Assembly (NCBI GenBank): GCA_041392855.1
Contig: JAWKLD010000001.1
Location: 1,846,001 to 1,910,000, forward strand
From: Flavipsychrobacter sp.
Lineage (GTDB): Bacteria; Bacteroidota; Bacteroidia; Chitinophagales; Chitinophagaceae
Direction of reading: 5' to 3'
Length of the DNA stretch: 64,000 bases
This document shows positions 1 to 8,361 of the stretch, in pieces. The notes below the pieces were generated by a model. That model was not told the origin of the DNA. It made no database searches and saw nothing but the letters and a program-made list of their open reading frames with translations. Position 1 is the stretch's first letter. Each line of letters begins with the position of its first letter. Both the position numbers and the translations under genes were made by a program.

Positions 1-1
1 C

Positions 2-778
2 AACCTCAACAAGCAACTGGCACAGGTGCAAGCCCTGTCTGAAAAAACACTGGCACAAGAGCAAGAGAAAAAACACCTGTTGGAAAACCAAAAACAACAA
101 CTGGAAATAGAAGTAGCAGAGCGTACTAAAGAGATAGTGGAAGAAAAACAAAAGTCGGACGACCTACTACGCAACATACTACCGCAGGAAGTAGCAGAGG
201 AGCTGAAAGAAAAAGGCGCAACAGAAGCTAAATACTACGACCATGTATCGGTACTCTTTACCGACTTTGTAAACTTCACCCAAGCGGGCGAGCGGTTTAG
301 CCCACAAGAGCTGGTAGACGAGCTGCATGCCTGCTTCAAAGCTTTTGACAACATCATATCTAAATACGGTATTGAAAAAATAAAGACCATTGGCGATGCC
401 TACCTTGCTGTATGCGGGCTACCTAAGGCCGATGCACAACACGCTACCAAAACGGTGCAGGCAGCTTTGGAGATAAGAGACTTTATGCGCGAGCGTAAAA
501 AGCAGTTTCCCGACAAGACCTTTGACATACGTATAGGTATACATAGTGGCCCTGTAGTGGCAGGTATCGTGGGGGTAAAGAAATTTGCCTACGATATTTG
601 GGGCGACACCGTAAACACTGCCGCACGTATGGAGAGCAGTAGTGAGGCAGATAAGATCAATATTTCTCACAACACCTACGAGCAAGTGCAACAACAGTAT
701 GACTGCACCTACCGCGGTGAGATAACCGCTAAGAATAAAGGTGAGCTACGCATGTATTTTGTAGAAGGGAAGGTATAA
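2..778 (+). CDS. class III adenylate cyclase, C-terminal part (5' end outside window)
   Basis: The frame is open from the first bases of the window, so the gene starts upstream; the first in-frame GTG (26) is not a convincing start because the preceding codons align with the second cyclase at 2845-4905. What remains is a coiled-coil linker (about residues 1-60 of the visible part) and a complete class III nucleotidyl cyclase domain. Metal-binding aspartates sit in FTDFVNFT and TIGDAYLAV, the purine-specifying Lys in EKIKTIGDAY and the Asp in AYDIWGDTVN; Lys plus Asp is the ATP-type combination, so the likely reaction is ATP to cAMP. By analogy with its paralogue the missing N-terminus should hold a 7TMR-DISM sensor and membrane helices. 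The DNA of the cyclase domain is very close to the 2845 gene, indicating a recent duplication. Confidence 0.9.
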   Translation, partial: NLNKQLAQVQALSEKTLAQEQEKKHLLENQKQQLEIEVAERTKEIVEEKQKSDDLLRNILPQEVAEELKEKGATEAKYYDHVSVLFTDFVNFTQAGERFSPQELVDELHACFKAFDNIISKYGIEKIKTIGDAYLAVCGLPKADAQHATKTVQAALEIRDFMRERKKQFPDKTFDIRIGIHSGPVVAGIVGVKKFAYDIWGDTVNTAARMESSSEADKINISHNTYEQVQQQYDCTYRGEITAKNKGELRMYFVEGKV

Positions 779-815
779 TAGTGATGATAAATTGGTAAAC
801 TTATATCAAACAAAA

Positions 816-841
816 TAGCACCCTTAAAAAAGAGTGCTACT
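816..841. terminator. weak hairpin between convergent genes
   Basis: TAGCACCCTT and GAGTGCTA flank an A-rich loop between the end of the cyclase (+) and the end of the 877 gene (-). Pairing is imperfect, with one mismatch in the stem. Position suggests a shared terminator. Confidence 0.4.
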
Positions 842-876
842 AATTACTTAAGTAGTTATTCTGTTATACCGTACCA

Positions 877-1296
877 TTAGTTTATAGACACGATGGCACT
901 ATTTGGTCCTGTAGAGGTCCAGTTGATATTTACTGTACCGCAGGCATTACAGTTTACTGCGTCTAGTAATGCACCAGAGCTATTATACTGTGTAGTGCCA
1001 CCACACTCATACACTTCGCCTACCCTACTATAAGTGCTGCCACTACAAGGAGGTATATTGTATATATCTACAATGATGTAGTAGTTGCCGCTAGTATGGT
1101 TCACTGTACCTCCGGGTGCTACCGTTAGTATAGAGCTATTACTAACCGAACCAGTACAGTTGGGATTGGACATTGATGTGAGTAAATACGCTACAGTACA
1201 GCCTGTATTGTTTTGAATGGTTAGGTTTTGTACTTGAGCTTTTGTTGCAAAGCTCATCGCTACTACAGCAAGAATCGACAAAATGATCTGTTTCAT
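877..1296 (-). CDS. small exported protein of unknown function
   Basis: 139 aa with a clear signal peptide (MKQIILSILAVVAMSFATKAQ is 21 residues; cleavage after TKAQ expected), then a Thr/Ser/Gly/Asn-rich mature part with six cysteines, suggesting disulphides in the periplasm or outside the cell. The mature part begins VQNLTIQNNTGCTVAYLL and ends in a short beta-rich tail (INWTSTGPNSAIVSIN). No catalytic motif and no T9SS sorting domain is visible. It stands alone on the minus strand with a 410-bp upstream gap. I do not recognise a family. Confidence 0.75.
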   Translation of the reverse strand: MKQIILSILAVVAMSFATKAQVQNLTIQNNTGCTVAYLLTSMSNPNCTGSVSNSSILTVAPGGTVNHTSGNYYIIVDIYNIPPCSGSTYSRVGEVYECGGTTQYNSSGALLDAVNCNACGTVNINWTSTGPNSAIVSIN

Positions 1297-1340
1297 GTTT
1301 CAGAGTTTTTTAAATGTGATAAAATAAACGACAGTGTTTA

Positions 1341-1370
1341 TAGCAATATATATTCATGAATATTTTGCTA
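1341..1370. promoter_or_regulatory. 30-nt imperfect palindrome in the 1297-1706 gap
   Basis: The 410-bp gap between the 877 and 1707 genes is AT-rich and has no convincing ORF. Its one structured element is a palindrome: outer arms TAGCAA / TTGCTA and a perfect core ATATTCATGAATAT (1350-1363), offset by one base. It lies 45-74 bp upstream of the 877 start codon and could be an operator. Function is inference only. Confidence 0.35.
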
Positions 1371-1655
1371 CTTGATCGAGAATGCACAACTATATCAGGA
1401 TAGTAATAGAGATATAGCATTGATGGTGATAGTACATTTCTATGTTATAATAGACGGACGTTGGTCACACTTTGTTTGCATCATTTTCAGGGTATTTTAA
1501 CCCATCAATTCTTAAAAAAACTTAAAAAACAAGGCGATTATAACTGATAATTAATAACAAGACTCAAAACGTAGAACGACATGCTACTTAATATAGCATT
1601 CTACTAAAACAATTTTTATGGCATAACCAAGACAATATATCCTTACTTAAAAAAA

Positions 1656-1684
1656 AACGGGGGCAGCTATACCTCCCCCCGTTT
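1656..1684 (-). terminator. rho-independent terminator of the 1707 gene
   Basis: ACGGGGG and CCCCCCGT form a strong GC stem; on the minus strand it is followed by a run of T (the A-run 1650-1657 on the + strand). It sits just downstream of the stop codon of the 1707-2222 gene. Confidence 0.8.
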
Positions 1685-1706
1685 ATAACCTACCTCAGAT
1701 GATCAA

Positions 1707-2222
1707 TTAGTCATGGTCATGACCTTCATGCTCATCATCGTCGTCGTCATCGTCATCATTACTATCAGCATCTACCTCTTCACCTATTAGCGTACCATCT
1801 GCATTATAAGTATAGTCTTTATCACCTATACCTACCTCATACTGTATGGTACCATCGGTTAGCGTTATCTTGCTAGCCTCCTTAGCCTCACCATTAGTGC
1901 CTGCTGCATTGGCTACAGCTTCGGGTAGTGCGCTTACTGCCATCTCTTCTTCGGTAGCATATTGCGTACCATCAGCATTGTAGATGATAACCATATCCAT
2001 TTCACCCAGCTCAAATTCCACCTCATATTTATCGCCTTCTATTTCCCACTCTACGTCGGTAGCATTGGGCTGTGCTTTGGCAAAGGCAAGTTTTACCACC
2101 TCAGGCACAGATACAACTTCTGCGGTTTCGGTGGTCATTTGTTCGGTATTATCTTCTGCTGCAGTTTCGCTGTTACAGCTGAACATAACTGTGGCTAAAG
2201 CCAATATTATTATTGATCTCAT
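1707..2222 (-). CDS. PepSY-like lipoprotein with Asp/His-rich tail
   Basis: 171 aa. The lipobox is LATVMFSC, giving a lipid-anchored protein with Cys near residue 16. An acidic linker follows, then a region (about 40-145) that resembles two copies of the Bacteroidota PepSY-like / beta-lactamase-inhibitor-like fold: PNATDVEWEIEGDKYEVEFE followed by YNADGTQ and later IQYEVGIGDKDYTYNADGT. The C-terminus is an unusual run DSNDDDDDDDDEHEGHDHD, encoded by a GAC/GAT microsatellite (1711-1765), that looks able to bind divalent metal ions. Family assignment is from pattern; metal binding is inference. A terminator follows at 1656-1684. Confidence 0.75.
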   Translation of the reverse strand: MRSIIILALATVMFSCNSETAAEDNTEQMTTETAEVVSVPEVVKLAFAKAQPNATDVEWEIEGDKYEVEFELGEMDMVIIYNADGTQYATEEEMAVSALPEAVANAAGTNGEAKEASKITLTDGTIQYEVGIGDKDYTYNADGTLIGEEVDADSNDDDDDDDDEHEGHDHD

Positions 2223-2277
2223 TTTTATATAAATTATGTTATTTTGTTATTAATAAATTATAGCTAATATGTATCAG

Positions 2278-2688
2278 CTATACTGCCGGCGGGCGAAACA
2301 CATCATTACTAAAAGACCCCAACTTCATTGGGTTGCGATACAGATCGTAAATATTTTCTTCCGCCACATCGTAGTACACACCTAGTGTTAGTTGCAGTGG
2401 ATGGTGTACGGTTACCACAGTTTGCGCAGGAGGCTGCGGTAAGTGATACGGGTAATTGGGTAGTTCATCATCCTTATCATCCACATCGTTTTCTATGAAC
2501 TCTATTATTGTTTCTAGGCTAAGGAGATGCTCAAAAAAGAAATCTGCAGCGGTTATCTCATCATCTTCGGCTAAGCATCGGGCATACATTTCCGGCACAT
2601 AATTGGCACATGAAAAGTTGCCTGTGGGTGAGCATATAGTCCCCAGTCCGCAAAACAAGATCAATATGATAACAACAAGCCGTTGCAT
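2278..2688 (-). CDS. hypothetical exported protein
   Basis: 136 aa with an N-terminal hydrophobic segment (LVVIILILFCGLGTICS) that reads as a signal peptide, then an acidic stretch (ENDVDDKDDE), a Pro-rich segment (LPNYPYHLPQPPAQ) and a C-terminus ending FRPPAV. I recognise no family. It lies 55 bp upstream of the PepSY-like lipoprotein on the same strand and could share its transcript. Length, signal peptide and Bacteroidota-like codon use support a real gene. Confidence 0.55.
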   Translation of the reverse strand: MQRLVVIILILFCGLGTICSPTGNFSCANYVPEMYARCLAEDDEITAADFFFEHLLSLETIIEFIENDVDDKDDELPNYPYHLPQPPAQTVVTVHHPLQLTLGVYYDVAEENIYDLYRNPMKLGSFSNDVFRPPAV

Positions 2689-2844
2689 ATCATTAAAGAT
2701 AAAACATATTTCTCTGTTTTGTATTAATGTGTAGGTGGATGAGTAACTGAGTTGTTACCTGCGATGCTCACCTCATTAAGTAAGAGTTAATACTACATAG
2801 GCAATATTTCATACAGACCTGTTTTATCGTATATTAGTTGTCTT

Positions 2845-4905
2845 ATGAAACGATGGCTGCTGTTTATAGGTCTATACATCTTACCCATGCTGGCTTTTGC
2901 ACAGCAGCCGGATAGTGCCATGCACCTATCTGCAGAAAAAGTTTTAAAGAAAGAGACCGCACTAAGAACCAATTGGCTGCACCATAAGGGAGACGACTCT
3001 ACCATGGCGCTGCCCAACTACGACGATAGCCAGTGGGAGCGCGTGCGCATTGGTAAATATGCCGAAAGCTATAAGGACGATTTCTCCGAAGAGATAAAAC
3101 AATACAAGGGCATCCACTGGTTCAGGCTACACCTCTATGCCGATAGCTCTTTGCAACACCTGCCGCTCACATTAAGGATAGAGCCTAAGGGGGCTGCCGA
3201 AATATACATCAATGGTAGGCTGGCTAAAAAGTTAGGCCGTGTAGATACTAAAGAACGAACCATCTACTACGAGGGCGACCACAACACCCACATCTTCAAC
3301 TTCGATAGTGTGGGGCGCAACACCATTGCCATTCGCTATGCCGACTATAAGAACGACATCATCACCGAATATAAAGACGATGACATCCACGCCTTTGAGC
3401 TTTTTGTAGGAGAGGCCAACTTTAATATCACCAACAGAAGTGCCCTGAAAAATCTGCGCGATGTGTTCCTATCACTTTTTGCAGGCATATTTGGTATGCT
3501 GGCAGGTATGCACTTGCTGTTTTGGCTCTACCGCCGTAGAGACTGGTCAAACTTATTTGCGGCCATACTATTCATTGCCGTTAGCCTTATTATCAATGTT
3601 GTCAAAAACTTAACCTCAGCCTCTATACCCAACTACGAGAGATCGGAATGTTATATACTCATACTTACGGTTATTGCCTTTGCGGGGCTACATAGTTTTC
3701 TACAGGTCATCTTCGGCCAGCTCAACAAGCGCTATTATATTACCATGAGCATTGTTGGCTTGGGTGTCCTGCTCACACTTTTCCGTGTGCCTTATATCAA
3801 TAGCCTTATGCTGATATTGATAGCTTATCTGCTTATCTACTCTGCCTTCTTGATGAGAAAGGCCATAAAAGAAAAACAGAAAAGCTCCAGAGTATTGGGT
3901 ATCCCTATCATCTTCCTTGCCATTACTATAGCCGTAGGCTATATTGGCTTCCAAATTGTAGAAAGGACCAATACGATACTTGACACAACGGCAGGTCTTT
4001 CTGCAATACAACTTGTCGTTATGTTCTTGGTAATAGCTGTCATCTTCATAGGCACTATATCGGTGCTTAGTATTCCTATATCCATTACTACCTTCCTAGC
4101 CAAGCGCTTTGCCAATGTGAGCAACGAGCTTAGCGACAAGCTGATAGAAGTGCAAGCCTTGTCTGAAAAAACACTAGCACAGGAGCAAGAGAAAAAACGC
4201 ATCTTAGAGAACCAAAAACAACAACTAGAAATAGAAGTAGCTGAACGAACCAAAGAGATAGTAGAAGAAAAGAAAAAATCGGACGACCTCCTACTGAACA
4301 TTCTACCATCGGAGGTGGCCGACGAGCTAAAAGAGAACGGCACAACCAAAGCCAAACACTTCGACCATGTCACGGTTATTTTTACCGACTTTGTAGACTT
4401 CACTAAAACAGGATCTCGCCTTAGCCCCGAGGAGCTGGTCAACGAACTGGATACTTGCTTCAAAGCCTTTGACGAGATATGTGCTAAGTACCATATCGAA
4501 AAAATAAAAACAATAGGCGATGCCTATATGGCGGTTTGCGGACTACCTACCGCCGTAGCAGACCATGCTATCAATACCGTACAGGCAGCACTGGAAATAA
4601 AAGCCTTTATAGCCGATAGACGCAAGCATAGCCCCGACACTTCCTTCCGTATACGTATAGGCATACACAGCGGCGATGTGGTAGCGGGCATTGTAGGCAT
4701 CAAAAAGTTTGCTTACGACATATGGGGCGATACGGTAAACACCGCCGCACGTATGGAGAGCTATAGTGAGCCCGACCAGATCAATATTTCTGAACACACC
4801 TACGAGCTGGTAAAAGACCAATTCAACTGTACCTCTCGTGGCAATATTGAGGTAAAAGGTAAGGGCGCCATAGCCATGTATTTTGTAAAAGAGCAGAAAT
4901 CATAG
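2845..4905 (+). CDS. 7TMR-DISM membrane adenylate cyclase
   Basis: 686 aa. Order of parts: signal peptide (1-20, ending LAFAQQ), extracellular jelly-roll-like sensor (about 30-190, with RLHLYADSSLQHLPLTLRIE; 7TMR-DISMED2 style), seven hydrophobic helices (about 200-410), a coiled coil (about 420-480), and a class III cyclase domain (about 485-680). Catalytic metal Asp residues are in IFTDFVDFT and IGDAYMAV; Lys in EKIKTIGDAY and Asp in AYDIWGDTVN point to ATP, so the product should be cAMP. The soluble half is nearly identical to the truncated gene at the window start. A Crp/Fnr protein at 56714 is in the window but nothing shows they work together. Confidence 0.92.
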   Translation: MKRWLLFIGLYILPMLAFAQQPDSAMHLSAEKVLKKETALRTNWLHHKGDDSTMALPNYDDSQWERVRIGKYAESYKDDFSEEIKQYKGIHWFRLHLYADSSLQHLPLTLRIEPKGAAEIYINGRLAKKLGRVDTKERTIYYEGDHNTHIFNFDSVGRNTIAIRYADYKNDIITEYKDDDIHAFELFVGEANFNITNRSALKNLRDVFLSLFAGIFGMLAGMHLLFWLYRRRDWSNLFAAILFIAVSLIINVVKNLTSASIPNYERSECYILILTVIAFAGLHSFLQVIFGQLNKRYYITMSIVGLGVLLTLFRVPYINSLMLILIAYLLIYSAFLMRKAIKEKQKSSRVLGIPIIFLAITIAVGYIGFQIVERTNTILDTTAGLSAIQLVVMFLVIAVIFIGTISVLSIPISITTFLAKRFANVSNELSDKLIEVQALSEKTLAQEQEKKRILENQKQQLEIEVAERTKEIVEEKKKSDDLLLNILPSEVADELKENGTTKAKHFDHVTVIFTDFVDFTKTGSRLSPEELVNELDTCFKAFDEICAKYHIEKIKTIGDAYMAVCGLPTAVADHAINTVQAALEIKAFIADRRKHSPDTSFRIRIGIHSGDVVAGIVGIKKFAYDIWGDTVNTAARMESYSEPDQINISEHTYELVKDQFNCTSRGNIEVKGKGAIAMYFVKEQKS

Positions 4906-5075
4906 ACTGCCACAACACCCAAACATTAAAAATAATTAAAAAAACTTCCTCTACTTTTTAACCAAAAGTTATTAAATGGTTGGTTTGCACTTTTATGTGT
5001 ATTAAAAAATGATTAATTTAAGAACGAATTAATTCTAATTCAGAATAGGTAAACTACACAACATTTTTTAGTCAC

Positions 5076-5690
5076 ATGACAGCAATCTCTACCAACGGAT
5101 ATACCATTGTAGTGCAAGAATGCATTACTAAACATATTGACGTACAGGAGCAACACAACAGCCAACACTATGCACCGATCATTGAAGACCTACTAGACAA
5201 CTATACCACCTACCTAGAGCAATGGGACTTTGCCATGTCGTTACACAGAGCTTTGTTCGACTTTCAGAAGAATAATAACACCACTAAGAATATAGCATTG
5301 TTTAACAGCTATGCCTTCTTGGTAGCACTAGCCCCGATAGTATCGGCACTATACCCGTACCTCTGCTACGACAAGCCCGAGCGTGCCGACCATATCAATG
5401 GCATCGAAGCAGCAAAGCTAGCACAACGTATAGACATCGCTAAAAACTACCTGAAACAAGAAGGGGTAAAAGAACTGGAGATCTATGAAGAACTAACAGA
5501 CTTGGCTACCTACACTTGCCATGGCAAAAGAAAATTTGCACAGCTGCTCTTAGGCATGACTGCTTCTTTCATTATAGACCAGCACTTATCAGACAGACAA
5601 GGCAAAACAATATGCCAAACCATCATTAGCGGTATAGAAGACCCCTCAAAATATATAGACCATATAGTGAGCTTTAGCCAAAAAAACTAA
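5076..5690 (+). CDS. hypothetical cytoplasmic protein
   Basis: 204 aa, predicted mostly alpha-helical, no signal peptide. It contains a hydrophobic patch (YAFLVALAPIVSALYPYLC) that is too polar at its edges for a sure TM helix, and a C-terminal helix (FAQLLLGMTASFIIDQHL). Family not recognised. It follows the cyclase by 170 bp, with AT-rich DNA between, so it probably has its own promoter. Confidence 0.6.
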   Translation: MTAISTNGYTIVVQECITKHIDVQEQHNSQHYAPIIEDLLDNYTTYLEQWDFAMSLHRALFDFQKNNNTTKNIALFNSYAFLVALAPIVSALYPYLCYDKPERADHINGIEAAKLAQRIDIAKNYLKQEGVKELEIYEELTDLATYTCHGKRKFAQLLLGMTASFIIDQHLSDRQGKTICQTIISGIEDPSKYIDHIVSFSQKN

Positions 5691-5710
5691 AGGCATTATT
5701 TTCTAAGAAG

Positions 5711-5749
5711 GTGATTTTAAACTGCGGGATCGATTCCCGTACGTGGTAC
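5711..5749 (+). other. tRNA 3'-half-like fragment
   Basis: GCGGG-ATCGATT-CCCGT (5724-5740) is a classic T-arm with the GATCGATTC-type loop, followed by a seven-base acceptor-like strand ACGTGGT and A. No matching 5' acceptor strand, D-arm or anticodon arm is present upstream, so this is not a functional tRNA. It could be the scar of a tRNA-targeting integration or a chance match. Confidence 0.35.
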
Positions 5750-5866
5750 AATGCGCCAACAATAATAGCTATAGTTTAGCGTTATAGTCTCAAGCACACC
5801 ACCCTGCAGGCAAAATGACAATTCGATTATATCGTTTTTTATATTTTCACATGAAATCCCAGTACT

Positions 5867-6343
5867 ATGCGCCTACTATCTATACTTTGCTTCTGCCTGA
5901 TCATATATGGTTGTAAGAAAACCCAACCAAGCATCAACAACTATCCCGAGCAGGAAGCCTTTAGGGGCGTGATCAATAAAGACAGTTTCAACCTCGAAAA
6001 ACTAGACGCTACCATACTCCCTAAAGCGGAACAGCCTGGCAAGTATTATATCAATATCAACTGCTACACCCCCTACCCTCACCAATACTTTTACATACAT
6101 ATAGAAGAAGCCACTTTGCAGACGGGCACCTACACCATAAAGCACACTACTACTACCGATGTAAAATATAATTACGCTTATTATGGAGCATGGTCTATAG
6201 GCAACCAATATGCTGATTTTGTAGCAGGTGGCTATGTCAATATACACAGCATTTCTAATAACAAATTGAAAGGCAACCTCTACTTTACCACCGAGCAAGG
6301 CAGACAAATACAAGGCGTCTTCAACCTCAATGTAAAAATGTAG
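5867..6343 (+). CDS. lipoprotein, paralogue of the 7840 gene
   Basis: 158 aa. The lipobox IIYGC gives a lipidated Cys near residue 16 followed by KK. The mature protein is beta-rich; it has GTYTIKHTTTTDVKYNYAYY and ends GNLYFTTEQGRQIQGVFNLN, and both blocks recur in the 7840-8355 protein (GVNYNHAYYDAW, GNLQFTTEKGQQIEGNFYLK). This resembles the DUF6252-type lipoproteins of Bacteroidota, an assignment I cannot confirm. Its stop lies only 9 bp from the stop of the convergent oxidoreductase gene. Confidence 0.7.
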   Translation: MRLLSILCFCLIIYGCKKTQPSINNYPEQEAFRGVINKDSFNLEKLDATILPKAEQPGKYYININCYTPYPHQYFYIHIEEATLQTGTYTIKHTTTTDVKYNYAYYGAWSIGNQYADFVAGGYVNIHSISNNKLKGNLYFTTEQGRQIQGVFNLNVKM

Positions 6344-6351
6344 CGCCGATC

Positions 6352-7263
6352 TTAAAAAGCTTCCAAGATCATTTCTCTATTCAATGCAGTACCAGCTGTT
6401 ACTCCCGCTGCTATAGCTATAGCTACCGACCTTGCCCAATTGGCATTGTCTCCGCAGGCATATACCCCCTCTATTGTGGTTTGCTGCATAGGGTCTACCA
6501 GTAAAAGGCCATCTTCTCCAAGCTCGCAACCCAACTGCTCTGGTATAGTACAATGTTGCACATTTACAGGTCGCGCGTATATGGCTTTTATATTTTGAGT
6601 ACTACCATCTGCAAACTGTATACTTGTAAGGTAACCCTCCTTATGCTGCAAAGCTGCTACCTCTTTTTCTACAACCTTTATGTTGTGCGCTTCTAGTTCT
6701 TCCACTTGCTCTTGCAACAATTCCTGCTTGCCGTTGGTAAAAACAGTTAGCTTATCCGTCCAGTTACTGATCATCCTTGCTATATTAAAAGCAGCATCTC
6801 CATTAGCCAAAATACCAGTCTCTTCCATCCTCACCTCATAGCCATGGCAATAGGGGCAGTGCAGAATAGAAATACCCCAGCATGCTGAAAAACCATCTAT
6901 ATCGGGAAAGATGTCTTTTACCCCTGTAGCAAAAATCAACTTAGTGGCAGTAAACACATCTCCAGCTTCCGTCTTTATTTCAAAACCATCTTTTATTTGC
7001 TTACCTGCTATTGCTAACCCTTCATAAAACTTTACGGTATCGTATGCCTGTACTTGCTTTTTGGCTGCTGCGGCTATTGCTGCAGGTGGGGTACCATCAT
7101 GTGTTATCATATTGTGCGAGTAAGGTGTTTGCCTATTGCATGGCAAGCCACTATCTATTACCAACACCTTCTTTAGCGAGCGCCCCAAACTCATGGCTGC
7201 AGACAGGCCTGCATAACTCCCTCCTACTATTATTACATCATACATCGTATTTCTTTCCATCAT
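6352..7263 (-). CDS. thioredoxin-reductase-like FAD/NAD(P)H oxidoreductase
   Basis: 303 aa. It has the FAD-binding GGSYAGLSAAMSLGR near the N-terminus, a redox-active CPYCHGYE motif (about residue 137), a second nucleotide-binding part and the C-terminal FAD motif GVYACGDNA. Length matches bacterial TrxB-like enzymes, but the HCPYCHG context is that of the TrxR-like group rather than canonical TrxB (CATC), so the partner need not be thioredoxin. Expected cytosolic NAD(P)H-dependent disulphide reductase. A -7 box TACCTTTG (7294 to 7287, minus strand) lies upstream. The Met at 7245 is an alternative start. It is divergent from the Fur gene with a shared palindrome between them. Confidence 0.88.
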   Translation of the reverse strand: MMERNTMYDVIIVGGSYAGLSAAMSLGRSLKKVLVIDSGLPCNRQTPYSHNMITHDGTPPAAIAAAAKKQVQAYDTVKFYEGLAIAGKQIKDGFEIKTEAGDVFTATKLIFATGVKDIFPDIDGFSACWGISILHCPYCHGYEVRMEETGILANGDAAFNIARMISNWTDKLTVFTNGKQELLQEQVEELEAHNIKVVEKEVAALQHKEGYLTSIQFADGSTQNIKAIYARPVNVQHCTIPEQLGCELGEDGLLLVDPMQQTTIEGVYACGDNANWARSVAIAIAAGVTAGTALNREMILEAF

Positions 7264-7305
7264 GGTTTTATTTTAGATCGTTTTGGCAAAGGTATATCTT
7301 TTTGT

Positions 7306-7330
7306 ATTATTGCAACACAGTCGCAATAAT
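7306..7330. promoter_or_regulatory. Fur-family operator between divergent genes
   Basis: ATTATTGCaAC-ACA-GTcGCAATAAT is an 11-3-11 inverted repeat with 10 of 11 arm positions matching. It lies between the oxidoreductase promoter and the Fur-family start codon, overlapping the -33 side of the former and immediately upstream of the latter, as expected for an autoregulated Fur/Zur/PerR pair. Confidence 0.75.
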
Positions 7331-7338
7331 AAATGTTT

Positions 7339-7716
7339 ATGAGTACGAGAAATACAAAGTCGAAACAGGCGATACTTGAAGTGTTGCAAGCTGCAAAAAG
7401 AGCTATTAGTCACGATGTGGTGCAAGAAGCACTGGGCGATAGTGTAGACCGTGCTACTATATACAGGGTATTGAATAGGTTTTGCGACGAAGGGATAACC
7501 CACCGCATAGTGGGCGACGATGGTAAACAATACTTTGCACTATGTAGCAGGAAGTGTACCACTCATCAGCACAAACATGATCATTTTCATTTCAGATGCC
7601 TTAGTTGCGATACAGTAGAGTGCTTATCTACACAAATAAGCGTAAGCCTTCCCAAAGGTTATCGTGCTGAAAATTTCAATGGTTTTATTTCAGGCTATTG
7701 CAATGCCTGCTGCTAA
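7339..7716 (+). CDS. Fur-family metal- or peroxide-sensing repressor
   Basis: 125 aa from the second Met (7339); an ATG at 7333 adds two residues and nearly touches the operator. Winged helix in residues 10-80 (VDRATIYRVLNRFCDEGI is the recognition region). Then come a His-rich sensor (THQHKHDHFHFRC), a structural zinc-type CLSCDTVEC and a C-terminal CNACC. The two Cys pairs plus the HHDH cluster are typical of Fur/Zur. Which metal it senses cannot be told. It probably represses itself and the divergent oxidoreductase through the 7306-7330 palindrome. Confidence 0.88.
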   Translation: MSTRNTKSKQAILEVLQAAKRAISHDVVQEALGDSVDRATIYRVLNRFCDEGITHRIVGDDGKQYFALCSRKCTTHQHKHDHFHFRCLSCDTVECLSTQISVSLPKGYRAENFNGFISGYCNACC

Positions 7717-7839
7717 AAACAAAAAAACATGTGCTACTCTAAAATACTATCGCATTTACTCAATGGTCTTATAACTCAATGCTATAAATGGCTGCGCTGT
7801 TTTTAAGTTTCTGTATCTTTATATCACATCTATAACGTT

Positions 7840-8355
7840 ATGAAAAAATACGGAACTCTATCTTTACTATTAGTATGCACTGCCCTACTCTTTGCCTGCA
7901 AGAAAATAGAGCAACCTACAAGTAATGTGCGTTTCCAATCTAGCTTCAATGGAACAATAGACCAAGACAGTTTTGTTAGAATGCATATTGGGGCAGAAGC
8001 CTATCAACACCCTACAATTGCAGGCAAGTATCAGCTTATCATCAACGGTAATGAATATACTAATAAAAGTGTAGCCACTTATCGAACATTTTACATATAC
8101 CTTGAAGAGTTTAACCTTACTCCAGACATATACTTAATAAAGCCCACTACAACTACAGGTGTCAACTATAACCATGCCTATTACGACGCATGGTGGGGCC
8201 CTTCTGGACCAGGTCCTTACTTCCCCTTCTATAGCACAAGTGGGTTTGTGAATATACAAAGCATCGCCAATGGTAAAATGAAGGGTAACCTACAGTTCAC
8301 TACCGAAAAAGGGCAACAAATAGAGGGCAACTTCTATCTAAAACTAAACATGTAA
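7840..8355 (+). CDS. lipoprotein, paralogue of the 5867 gene
   Basis: 171 aa. Lipobox ALLFAC with KK after the Cys (signal MKKYGTLSLLLVCTALLFAC). The mature part is aromatic and beta-rich with KPTTTTGVNYNHAYYDAWW and the C-terminal QFTTEKGQQIEGNFYLKLNM, the same blocks as the 5867 lipoprotein, so the two are duplicates separated by the oxidoreductase/Fur pair. It is followed after 6 bp by another lipoprotein gene and is probably cotranscribed with it. Function unknown. Confidence 0.72.
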   Translation: MKKYGTLSLLLVCTALLFACKKIEQPTSNVRFQSSFNGTIDQDSFVRMHIGAEAYQHPTIAGKYQLIINGNEYTNKSVATYRTFYIYLEEFNLTPDIYLIKPTTTTGVNYNHAYYDAWWGPSGPGPYFPFYSTSGFVNIQSIANGKMKGNLQFTTEKGQQIEGNFYLKLNM

Positions 8356-8361
8356 CCTATT

